A DNA stretch of 64,000 bases, taken from positions 6,510,418 through 6,574,417 of the forward strand of contig JALJCS010000028.1 in the NCBI GenBank assembly GCA_023055355.1. Direction: 5' to 3'. Position numbers and translations under genes: made by a program. This DNA is from Agelaius tricolor (Eukaryota; Chordata; Aves; Passeriformes; Icteridae). The notes below the pieces were generated by a model, which worked only from the letters and a program-made list of their open reading frames with translations, was not told where the DNA came from and did no database searches. Of the stretch, positions 32,901-42,960 are shown one piece after another. Numbering within the stretch: the first letter of the stretch is position 1; each line of letters starts with the position of its first letter.

Positions 32901-33317
32901 TAACTCATGCTGTAGGGTAAAGAAGCCACCTGGACTGATGAGTCTCAGCCCCATCCCTGTTCCTCACAGCTCTCCTGCTCAAGTTTAAGACTCCAGCACC
33001 ACACAGGCACCAGCCTGTTCTCAGGAACACTCCCAGCCTCTCAGGGACAGCTCTTGCCACAAATTTAATTACTTGCAAAACCTTTGGTCATTAACACCCA
33101 ACCTAAATTCTATTGCAGGTCACAGGCTATTAAAAAAATGAAGTGTCCGTGCTCCCCAAACAATGATTTGTTTAACTGGAGCTTGGATTAAACCTGAAGC
33201 CACAACAGCACAGGAATCCCATTGCCAGTGTCCTCAGCTTGTTCCAAAACCTTCTGGGAAGCTTGGGAGGGAATTATTTCTTCCTGAATCTTTCCTTGAT
33301 GCTCCACAATTCCTTCT
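32901..33317. other. Unique sequence, no gene seen
   Basis: Mixed composition and no recognised feature. Confidence 0.4.
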
Positions 33318-33450
33318 CCAAGGGCAGGTTGGGCTTGGGGCAACCTGGGGTAGTGGGAGGTGTCCCTGCCCGTGGCAGAGTGGGGGGACAGATGAGCTTT
33401 AAGGCCCCTTTCAACCCAAGCCATCCCAGGATTTCATGATTCCAGGCTGT
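33318..33450 (+). mobile_element. CR1 LINE fragment, 3' end
   Basis: GGGCAGGTTGGGCTTGGGGC, AACCTGGGGTAGTGGGAGGT, GTCCCTGCCCGTGGCAGAGT, TTTAAGGCCCCTTTCAACCC and a terminal GATTTCATGATTCC are the CR1 tail in order. Confidence 0.88.
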
Positions 33451-35581
33451 TTTCCATCCCCCAGGCTACTGAGTGTCTGTCTTGGTGGATAAATGGGCCA
33501 AAATGTCTAATTCCCAGGAGGAAACCACGTGAGCCACGTGGCCGTTGGTAATGATGAGCATCACAGAGCTCAGGGAACACCCCTGCCCCCTGAATGTTCA
33601 TTCACCACCCTGGCACGAAGCTCCCCAGAGCTGGAACAGCTGTGGAAGCCCAGGACAAGCTGCATGGATGGAGGGAGGTGTTTGTCACCTCCCCTGGGGT
33701 GGCACAGGCTCCATCAGGGACAGCCAGCCCAGGTTCTCCTGGAGTGGGGCTGGAGAGTGACACGTAACCAAATCCGAGTGTGTGTACTCACAGAGGCACG
33801 GCCCCTGCAGCAGGGATGGTTTATTGCTTTCATAATATTTTCCGGGTTTTGAAACACAAACCACATGTTTAATATTTTCTTTTTTCTTTTTTTTTTTTTT
33901 CTTTCAAAATTTACACATTGCACTTGCTGGAGAGTTTTTATTCCAGCACCCACAGCAGCAGACCCTTCCCAAAAAAATGAGGAGAGGGAGGAGAAAGAGG
34001 CTTCAAAACCTGCTGCCAGAGCTCTGGAACAGCCCAAAATCCCTGGGTGTGCTCCTCCCCTACCTTGATTTTACAGGGCAATAAAGAGGTCATTTGGATT
34101 ATCTTGTCATCAAGGAAATCACTGACATCCAAACAAAGGGGAGAAATTTGACAGCTTGGAGCACATGGAAGGGGAGAGAGCAAAGAGTCAGGAAATGCTC
34201 TCGGCCAAGTCCACCTGGGGTGTAAAACCCTTAAAATTCCTTCAGTTCCACCACAGATCAGCTTCACCACGGGCAGAACATGCCCCTCTTAGTGGGAGTA
34301 GTTGAGTGCTTGAATCAATCCCTAAACTTCTGAATAATGTTCCAAAAGGCAATGGGAGGATTCCCAAATTTTTGAAGGTCTCCATTAAAAATTAATGCAA
34401 GAATTTTTCAAATTCCCTTGGACCATCCCTTCAGCAAAATTGAGTTTGCTGATGATGTGGGTGTTGTGAAAACAAATGAATGATCAAGAATCATGTCCTG
34501 GAAGTGGAAGCCAATTCCCTTGTGTAAAATCAATGGGAATTAGACACACAAGTGCTTTGGAAAATCCTGTTAAGTAGCTGTGGCATCAGTGGGTTCCCTT
34601 TAAAATCTATCACTCTCCACTTGAGTGGAAGGGGTGTGGAATCAAGCTCTGGGTGTGAGAATGAGGGAAAAGCCCCAGAGCATCTCATGAACACCCACGC
34701 AAACAGCATCCATGCTTCAGAGTCCAGAGGGAGCACAGATCATGGGGTAACTTGGGGTGTTCTATGCAGGAACAGGCTGGGAACGCTCCTGGAACACTTT
34801 GTGAGGGTCACTGACCCCCTCCCTGATGCCTCTTTATTGGTGCCAAACAAATCCCTAAAGACAGCCACCTATTCATGGTAGAAAATGGTGATATTGGACA
34901 TGCAATGGTCAATCAAAGGACCAGAGAGCTTTTGGGACACATTTTAAAGAGCAGGAGCTCTGTGTTCCCCAGGCACACACCCTGCACTGTGTTGCCTTCA
35001 TTAGGACTCATTTTAATGGGATAAAAGGTTAAAAATGCACATAAAACTCCCTCAAAGGGCCTATATTTGTGTGTCGGGGCCACTCCAACGTGGCACTTTC
35101 ACAGCCGCCTCTCTTCACTCTCATTTCCTCGCAGGACAAAATGTAATTGGTGGTTTTGACTGCACTCCTGCCACGCTGCAGCATCCCCAAAACGCTGCAG
35201 TTGTTGTCAGAGGCACTCTTGGATCCTGACAGATGAACAGCATCATCTAGGGGCCAGAGATCAGCACTGGGAATCACACACAGCCAGGAAACCCAGGGGA
35301 TGTGCTCCTCAGCAGGCAGGGCACTCATCAAGGAGAGGCCACTGCTTTATTCCTATTTAAAACAACACCCTGTGCAACACCACAAAGCCCAAATGCAGCT
35401 GGGCTGGTTTAGTGTTACAAATCATCTTTATTTTGGTGGGTTTCCAGCTGGGTGAAATCACCCTGGGCCTAAGGAAGCAGCCTAGAGCTCTGCCCTTAGA
35501 ACTGGAGGGATGCACAACACCTTTTTCAGGTTGCAAAATCACATCAACATCACTGAAATCACTGAAAAAGCCTCTAGAAAT
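33451..35581. other. Unique sequence, no gene seen
   Basis: Mixed composition with a poly(T) tract near 33878-33900. TTGAGTTTGCTGATGATG near 34440 faintly resembles CR1 reverse-transcriptase coding sequence but is too short to call. Open frames are unrecognisable. Confidence 0.4.
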
Positions 35582-36275
35582 GAGGCCAGCATGAGCATGA
35601 GAAATCCAAATTGGACTGGCACATCCTGTGTGACTCAGTCTCTGGGCCACCAACTTTGTCCCTAAAGGAGACATCGAAATCACCAAACAAGGCTGGCCTA
35701 AAGGCATCTACAGACATAAATATGACATAAATGTCATTTATTTGTGGCCAGGGTGAGTATAAGACACACAAATTGGAGTTGGCACATCCTGTGGGGCTCA
35801 GTCCCTTTGCCACCAATTTTGTCCCTCACGGGGACACCAAAATCACCAAGCAAGGCTGGGCCTAAAGGCATCTGCAGACATAAATATGACATAAATATGG
35901 CATAAATATGGCAAAAATATAAATTTATATGTGGCCAGCATGAGAATAAGACATAAAAATTGGAGCTGGCACATCCTGTGCCTGCTCAGTCCCTGGGCCA
36001 CCAACTTTGTCCTTCAAGGGGACACCAAAATCACCGAGCAAGGCCCAGTATGGGCCTAAAGGCATCCACAGACATAAATATGGCATAAATATAAATTTAT
36101 ATGTGGCCAGGGTGAGTATAAGACACCCAAATTGGAGCTGGCACATCCTGTGTGGCTCAGTCCGTGTGACACCAACTTTGTCCTTCAAGGGGACACCAAA
36201 ATCACCGAGCAAGGCCCAGTATGGGACTAAAGGCATCTACAGATATAAATATGGCATAAATATAAATATCATTTA
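35582..36275. repeat. Tandem repeat with a unit of about 162-187 bp, four copies
   Basis: Copies start at about 35582, 35744, 35931 and 36103. Each has GTGGCCAGGGTGAGTATAAG or a close variant, AATTGGAGCTGGCACATCCT, GGGGACACCAAAATCACC, AAGGCATCTACAGACATAAA and a variable TATGGCATAAATATAAAT end. The last two copies are the most alike. The AT-rich ATAAATATGGC stretch differs in copy number and explains the length variation. I do not recognise the unit. The repeated plus-strand frame is a by-product. Confidence 0.92.
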
Positions 36276-36619
36276 GATAAATTTAAATATCAGGAACAGA
36301 AACCAGCACAAATTTCCCCTCCTGGGCTGAGCCCAGGGTGGCTCTAAATGAGGCAGAGCAGGTTATGGGCACCAACCCTCAGTGGCCCTTTGAAATCCTC
36401 ACTTCTTGCAAGGTGGAATTGGACTTTCAAACCAACAGCTTCCTGTAAAAAAGCAAAATACCCTTAAAAATGGTGATTCTGAACCACATTGTGGCCAGAG
36501 GGGAGCGATGTTCAATGAAAATTGCAAAAACAAATAAATTGATGAGCCCATCTCCGGTGGGAAATTCCAGTTTCTTGCTCTTGTACTCAGCCCGTTCTCT
36601 GCCAAGGAATTTGGGCTCT
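36276..36619. other. Unique sequence, no gene seen
   Basis: Mixed composition and no recognised feature. Confidence 0.4.
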
Positions 36620-36970
36620 CAGGAATTATGAGTGGAATAATCCCTGTGAGGCAGGGATGTCCTGAATAATGGCCAATTTTATTGTATGAAATTGTGATTT
36701 GGAGCTGAAATTCTCACCCTGAGACCAGGAACTCATGCAAACTTCTGCTGACAGGGATCCCATTGTCACAAGTGTGAACTGAGCCACTTGTCTGCCATCA
36801 CCAATTTGAGATATTTTATGAGTGAGCTCTTTTATCACAATAACACGATGAAAAATGTGATTTCCTTGTCTTGTCACAGCAGGGACAAAAGATTTTTCTG
36901 GGTAGATAATCACACTTTTGGAGAACAAAAGCCTCTCAAACATGGTTAATTGACATGTCATGAAATGTGG
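36620..36970. other. Repeat-free segment, candidate conserved non-coding element
   Basis: Unique DNA with ATAATGGCCAATTTTATTG, TCACAATAACACGATG and GGTTAATTGACATGTCATG motifs (SOX, homeodomain and MEIS-like cores). Conservation is unverified. Confidence 0.3.
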
Positions 36971-37539
36971 TGTCCAAGAAGCACGGAAACAGAACAAGTC
37001 AATGTCAAAATTACTTCTAGAGCCTTAAAAATGAGCATTTTCTGTGAAGTGCTCTCAGCTAGAAGCAAAAAAGGCGAGAAACCACACAAAGGAGGGACCT
37101 GGGCTCGTGTAAAACCCATCCTGACTGTAAATGCTTTGCTAAACTTGGGGTTAACAGAAAAGAAGCTGCTAGAAAGCGACCCCACTCCCCCCCCCAAAAT
37201 AAAATGGATGGGCAAACTTTGGCAAGGCTCCTCCCTTCAGATTCCCAGCCTGGCCATGGAGAGGCTGAAGGGGGCACTTGAGCTGCTCCAGACTACAAAG
37301 ACACCCTGGGCACAAAGGAAACTGCACCAGAAGAGTGTTTAATGTCCCTAAAACCCACCCCAATAGAAAACAAATGAATGATGAAATAACAGAGGGCCCG
37401 ACAGGCCCTGCTCCCAAACGTGGAGTTTGGGGCAATCCCTGGCTATTATTTTCACAATACCTTGCATTCATTACTTTATTTAAAAATGGTGTACTGTGTC
37501 TGGAAAACAGGAAGTAAGCCATAAATCTCTAGTTTAAAA
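36971..37539. other. Unique sequence, no gene seen
   Basis: Mixed composition with a C10 run near 37186. Open frames of up to 130 codons overlap on both strands without recognisable content. Confidence 0.4.
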
Positions 37540-37960
37540 GCCATCTGAAGCCTGTGGACCAGATATGTTCTCAATCAGTAGTCAGGCAGTAAATAAACAT
37601 TTATATACAGCAACTGCTCTCAAGCAGCCTGACCTCCGGCTATTACAGGGCACATAAAGAGGAAATTTGTTTAGTCCCATAAAAGCCCAGGCAATATATC
37701 AATAGATTATTAAAAATGGAAACAAAGTAGGCTAATGGATTATATTGATTTTAATAAACATAAGTATATGGGATTCAAAGATAAGAGTCAGATATGACAT
37801 CCTTCCAAGCTCACCTTTCGGGATATCTCCTAAAATCAGCCAAACTACAGCTGTCAAGGATAGCAGGGGCTGCTATTTTTTGCTTTGCAAATCGACATAT
37901 TTTTGGCTGAAGGACTTAAATTGGAGGGTTTGCATTTTTATTTCTGTTTGTGAACGATGA
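37540..37960. other. Repeat-free segment, candidate conserved non-coding element
   Basis: AT-rich, repeat-free and unusually rich in developmental-factor-like cores: AGGCAGTAAATAAACATTTA (FOX-like), CAATATATCAATAGATTATT, ATTGATTTTAATAAACATAA and TAGCAGGGGCTGCTA. No open frame of note. The appearance strongly suggests constraint, but I cannot test it. Confidence 0.35.
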
Positions 37961-38219
37961 GTGCAGTCAAAAAATAAAACTTGCACATCTTTTAATGTTG
38001 TCACCATGCAGAAGAAAAAAAAAATTAAAGCAATTGCAGGCTCTCCTCAGGCATCTTGGCTGGGAGTGCACAGATGCTGCTGGACTGGGATTTTTAGGTT
38101 TTGCTACACTTTTGCTACTGCAAATATTGGTGCAGACACTGAAGGCAGAATTTCTGATGCTCTGGGAGCCTCCAGGGTGCTCAGGTGGCCCCAGTTCATC
38201 CCTCTGACTTCTTCTAAGC

Positions 38220-38334
38220 CTGAAACTTGTCTTTTTGTTTTAAATAGTTGTTGTGTGCCCTGAACACCTGGCTGGTGGTCACAATCCCAATATTTGTCCA
38301 CTGCTAGAGCCTCTTTTCCTTCCTCTCTTCTCCT
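38220..38334. repeat. 115-bp duplicated segment, copy 1
   Basis: Nearly identical to 39251-39365 in the same orientation, with about three mismatches over 115 bases. It starts CTGAAACTTGTCTTT and ends near TCCTCTCTTCTCCT. No recognised element surrounds it. Confidence 0.92.
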
Positions 38335-39022
38335 CTGGCTTCGGGAAGTTCCTTCATTCCCCTTGAGTTCAGCATTGCTGTGAAAAACTAACTCTTGTTT
38401 TTAACTTGAGGAGAAGGTTTGTGGGAGGGTCAAACTCTCCAGCCAGGAGTTCTCAGGGATGAGGGGACAGAGAGGAAAATCCAGGCCAGGGCAGATCAAA
38501 TGGCGTCAGTGACTGTGACAGCACTGTCACAACTGGAGGGAGCTGTGAAGTCGCAAGTTCCCAGCCTCAGAGGAGGGGAACAGAATGTTCTGGAGGATAA
38601 TTGGGTCAATGTGATTAGGAGTTTAATTTACCTCAGCAATCAGGCTACATTAAAGCAGCTCTTGGAGCTGAAGAATGGAACAACAGTTAAAAATCCAAGC
38701 TGGTTTTCCGTCATTTTTTCCCTTTGTTTCCCATCAGCAGCAAGGCCTAAGGGCACACCCCCCAGTTCTTTACCTAAACTCACCCCTCTCAAAAATCCTA
38801 TGAAGTAAATTTAAATCTCTAATTATGAACTTCCTTAAAACTTGGACCAATTCAGCTGTAATCTCTGTGAAAGGTTAGGGCACTTCCCTGGTTTAGGGTA
38901 AGAACCTGTGCCCTGCCTTTTATCCTACCAGCCAAATGCTGCTCAAAAGCAAACGAGCTCAGGGCTGAGCTCAGACACTCCTGAGTTTGGATGCACCCCC
39001 AGGAACAACAAAAAAATGGTTA
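38335..39022. other. Unique sequence, no gene seen
   Basis: Mixed composition. A 129-codon frame (38419-38808) is not recognisable. Confidence 0.4.
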
Positions 39023-39086
39023 TAAGAAATTATTTATTAAGAAATTATTTATTAAGAAATTATTTATTGAGAAAGTATTTATTATG
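39023..39086 (+). repeat. 15-bp tandem repeat, four copies
   Basis: Units of TAAGAAATTATTTAT, the last copy diverged (GAGAAAGTATTTATT). The in-frame peptide repeat of Asn-Tyr-Leu-Leu-Arg follows from the 15-bp period. Confidence 0.93.
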
Positions 39087-39250
39087 TAAAAAAAAAATGG
39101 AAAATCAAGGAACCAAATGAGTTCCTTTCACTAAAGAGATGAGCAGGAAGTTCTGATCCAAAGGACAGACCTGTCTTCCTCTGGGCATCACCTGCCTTTG
39201 TGATTTATATAAATATAAATATCAGGCAGTGAAATCAGTACAAAAATTCA

Positions 39251-39365
39251 CTGAAACTTGTCTTTATGTTTTAAATAGTTGCTGTGTGCCCTGAACACGT
39301 GGCTGGTGGTCACAATCCCAATATTTGTCCACTGCTAGAGCCTCTTTTCCTTCCTCTCTTCTCCT
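39251..39365. repeat. 115-bp duplicated segment, copy 2
   Basis: Second copy of the segment at 38220-38334, 1,031 bp downstream in direct orientation. It lies just before a CR1 fragment and just after an AT-rich TATAAATATAAATATCAGG patch. Confidence 0.92.
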
Positions 39366-39461
39366 TCTCCAGGCATTACCTGAAAACCCTGTAGGAAGAT
39401 GCCTCATTCTTATCCTCCACATGTTTTTGATTAAAACAAGCAAATCCTCAGGAAGGGTTTG

Positions 39462-39845
39462 GAGCACAAGTCTTTGAGGAGCAGCTGAGGGAGCTGGGAA
39501 GGGGCTCAGCCTGGAGAAAAGGAGGCTCAGGAGGGACCCTGTGGCTCTGCACAAGTCCCTGACAGAGGGGACAGCCCCAGTCAGGCTCTGCTCCAGGGAA
39601 AAGGGACAGGAGGAGAGGGAACAGCCTCAGGCTGGGCCAGGGGAGGCTCAGGGTGGATTTTAGGACAGATTTTCTCATGGAAAGGGGTATAAAGCCCTGG
39701 CACAGGCTGCGCAGGATGGTGGTGCAGTCACCATCCCCAAAGTGTTCAAAAAATGGTTCTGTGGGGACATGGTCCTGTGGTGGCATTGGTTTGACCATCT
39801 TACAGGTCTTTTCCAACCTTAATGATTCCATGATCCTCTGATTCC
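39462..39845 (+). mobile_element. CR1 LINE fragment, longest in the window
   Basis: About 380 bases of CR1 3' region in order: GAGGAGCAGCTGAGGGAGCT, CTCAGCCTGGAGAAAAGGAG, GGGACCCTGTGGCTCTGCAC, AAAAGGGACAGGAGGAGAGG, TTTTCTCATGGAAAGGGG, CTGGCACAGGCTGCGCAGGA, GGTCTTTTCCAACCTTAATG and ATTCCATGATCCTCTGATTC. No open frame is intact. Confidence 0.95.
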
Positions 39846-41291
39846 TTTCCTTGCAAGAGGAGGGGCTAAAAACAGGACCTAGAAAGGCCTAGGTTCCCCC
39901 CAGGCCGAATTTAGTGCAATATTTATTGGGGTGCTTCTTCTGATCCCAAACCAAAAGCTGAAGTCTTCATTTGGTGCCAACTGGTTGCTAAAGAAGAAGA
40001 AATGCCTAAACTTACAGAAATTTCTCCCACCACTCATTAGCCCCCAGCGGCAGAAATAACACCCTTGCTAAATCCCCAATCCGCCACAAATTACAGCAAT
40101 CTGCAATTATAAACTCCAGCGTTAATGAGGTTTGATTGCCCCTTCTTTGTGATGCCACCTCTAAATGCCACTTACACTTTACAGCACCTTGGGGTTAACA
40201 ATCTGCCTGGGGAAGAGAACTCAAATGGACTTTTAGGAACCCCTTTGGCGGTGGCAATTTGTAACCTGGAAACCAAGCACAGCCACGAGGGCCTCACCCT
40301 GCCCAGGCTCCACATCCCCTCCATCCTCCCACCCCGGATTTGGGGCTGATACTGAGTTTTATGCAGGAGTTTCGTGCTCTCTTTATTTAGGAGAGCAGCA
40401 TCTCAATTTTTCTGCTTGACCTTTAATCAGCTGTGTTTTTGGGAAGTCTCTGAGAGGCCTAATTGTGGCGTTTGTGCCCTCACAGAGCAGCACTGAGAGC
40501 AATAAACAGCTTTTACAAGAGATTAAACGCCCAAGCAGAGCCAAAGCATTTAGATAACTGCAAAAGCCATTTATTGACACTGCCCTGATGCCCAAACCCA
40601 CCTGTCTCAGACAGAAAAAAGCAGCAAACCCCTCTCACAACCATTCCTTGTCTCCCTTCCTAAGAGTTCTCTCTGCTTTTGCCCCAGTTTTATTTCTTCA
40701 GCAAATCCAAATAACTTTTTTGGGATGGATTGCTGAAGAAAGAAATGTTGTTGGCTGAGAAATGTTATTTTCAGATAGTGGATTCAATTGCCATAACATG
40801 GGAAATATTTGACCAAAATCAAAGCTGGATTTGTTCTCCCTTGCTCAGCAGCAGCAGCACTGATCCAATCCATCAGAACAGGCCTGGGATATCCAAACCA
40901 AGAAGTGGCAGCAATATTTGGGGTGCTTGGGGAGCCAATGAATCCAATTATCCATGGATTTGAGGAGAAGTGTCAAAAAAATTGGTGGGAAAACACGAAG
41001 AGAAGCTGCTGTAGAAATGAGGGAATGAAAGAGCAGGAAAATCTGAAGTTTGATTTAATTTCTGTATTTTGCCAGGCTGGACTCCCAGCAGTTGTGGGCA
41101 GCAGTTGGGGACCCCTCAGAACTCCACATTCCCTTGGGAGCAGAGGTCAGGGAAGTCCCTCAAAAAGCTTCAGCTCCTGCAGTGTCACACCCACAGATGG
41201 TGTCCCAACAAGATCTGGGTCCAGCTCCTTTGGGTGTCATGAATCAAGTCTAAAACAGATGGAAAAACTGAATTTCCTCCCTCCCACAAAA
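39846..41291. other. Unique sequence, no gene seen
   Basis: Mixed composition. The stretch 40060-40160 (CTGCAATTATAAACTCCAGC, GTTAATGAGGTTTGATTG) could be a small conserved element, unverified. Open frames are unrecognisable. Confidence 0.4.
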
Positions 41292-41416
41292 GCTCTAGAA
41301 AAAAAAAAAAAAGGGTTTTTCCTTTTCCCTCCTTTTCTTTCTTTTTTCTCCTATTTTTTATCCTCTTTTTTTTTTTTTTTCCTCTTTTTTCTTTTCATTT
41401 TTCTTTTTTTTTTTCA
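41292..41416 (+). repeat. Poly(A) run followed by a T-rich low-complexity tract
   Basis: A run near 41299-41311, then T-rich sequence with scattered C to 41416. Low complexity only. Confidence 0.9.
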
Positions 41417-41495
41417 TCCAGACTTTAAAACTGACAACTAAAATGTCTGGGCAGCCATGAGAGTTCAGCATAAAATGTTCCCAGTGTCATCTCTC

Positions 41496-41561
41496 CAGGA
41501 GTTTTTCTCTAAATAAAAGAGAACCTTTCAGGAGTTTTTCTCTAAATAAAAGAGAACCTTT
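41496..41561. repeat. 33-bp tandem duplication, two copies
   Basis: CAGGAGTTTTTCTCTAAATA plus AAAGAGAACCTTT at 41496-41528 repeats exactly at 41529-41561. The absence of mismatches indicates a recent duplication. Confidence 0.95.
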
Positions 41562-41964
41562 CCTGGCTGGGAGTAGGAGACCCAAGGCAGGCAAAGATGC
41601 TGAGGGTGTTTGAAGTTCAGAGGGAAGAATGAAAAATAAACCATTTGTGCTGTGTGTTATTGTCTCTGCCATGACAGATAATTCCCAATAAACACCAACA
41701 CAGGGAATTTAAACCCAGCCCTGCCCCTAGGAACAGAGAATTCCCAGAGATGTCCAGAGCAGAAAGTCTGGAGAAGAGTCAGGAGTCACCTGAATCTTCC
41801 TTCCCCTGAATCGAGATGTTCCCTGTGCTGCTGAAAAAAAGAACTCAGGAACAAGAGGAAAGGCTTTGACACTTCAATTTTATGAAGATACATGTGAGAA
41901 AAGAATGAGAAACTCCAAAAAACCAACACCTGAGGTGTTTCTTTTATCTCAAGTGCAACCAGTT

Positions 41965-42065
41965 AACCCCAGGGTGGGATTGTTGGGGTGTCTGTGCAGG
42001 GCCAGGATTTGGTCTGGAGGATCTTTGTGGGTCCCTTCCAGCTCAGGATATTCCATAATTTCTTC
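41965..42065 (+). mobile_element. CR1 LINE fragment, 3' tip
   Basis: TTTGGTCTGGAGGATCTTTG, TGGGTCCCTTCCAGCTCAGG and ATATTCCATAATTTC match the tail of a CR1 subfamily whose end reads GATCTTTGTGGGTCCC. It is short. Confidence 0.7.
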
Positions 42066-42299
42066 TCCACCAACACCTGATGTCCCTCCAGCTACCACTG
42101 TGCTGGGAAAACCAGGATATTGCAGAGTTCCACAGAGGAAAATATCTCCTGTACGTGGCAGAGGGAATGAGATGCTCAAGTAAATTAATTTCTTAATTTT
42201 CCTCCCACAAACCCCATCTACATTTACCCTCCAGGCCTCTGGGAAATTTGTCTTCCTCTCACAGGTTCCTGCCAGTCCATCACAGCCAGGAGAGGAGAA

Positions 42300-42960
42300 T
42301 TAATGTGTCTCCCACACGAGTTAAGTACATAAACTGTCACGAAATATTAACACAGATATGAAGCTATTAGAACAAACCCCACTCCATAAACGGACTCCAG
42401 ATAGGGGCAACCAAGATAACAGCAGAATAAAAGGACGCATTAAAGTTATATCCCTTTAAAAAATTAAACAAATCACTTTGATAGTGATAGGCACTTCAGA
42501 AAGCTTAGCTGGGCAGTCTGAGGGCAGTCAATAAGGCAGAGCTAATTGGAGAACAAATTGACATTCATAAGCTGGCATTGAACAAACAAGGTAATAGAGA
42601 GTTAATGCAGGGAACAAGGGCGGGGAGCAGGAGCCACCCAGCCTCAATAATGGAAAGGGCCCAATTGAGCAAATTCGAAGTGCAAACACTCTGATCTCAG
42701 CCTGCTTAGCAGGGCTGGCCCAGCAGCTCCCAGCCCTAATAGACTCATTTGGGATGTTGTCTTTAGAGAATGAGTGTGTCAACTGAGAACAGCCCCCAAA
42801 TCTCCATAATGGCCAAGGGATCCGGGTTACAGAGAGCGGGCGCTGATAAGGCTCAGGTGGGTAAATACTGAGGGCTGCTTGGCACTGAGGGGTGCCTGAA
42901 ATGACAGCAAGCAACCAGCCACTGCTGGAATAATGGGGCATGGGCTTCAGACCAGAATTG
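42300..42960. other. Repeat-free segment, strong candidate conserved non-coding element
   Basis: About 660 bases of unique DNA dense in ATTA/TAAT and SOX-like cores: GAGTTAAGTACATAAACTGT, GGCAGAGCTAATTGGAGAAC, AAATTGACATTCATAAGC, CCTCAATAATGGAAAGGGCC, CCTAATAGACTCATTTGGG and CTCCATAATGGCC. Few low-complexity runs, and no convincing reading frame (a 149-codon minus-strand frame has no recognised domain). This is one of the two best candidates for a developmental enhancer in the window, on appearance only. Confidence 0.38.

Noticed and set aside
34430..34470. Possible CR1 reverse-transcriptase coding remnant (GAGTTTGCTGATGATG)
   Set aside because: The similarity spans fewer than 25 bases and has no supporting flanking blocks.
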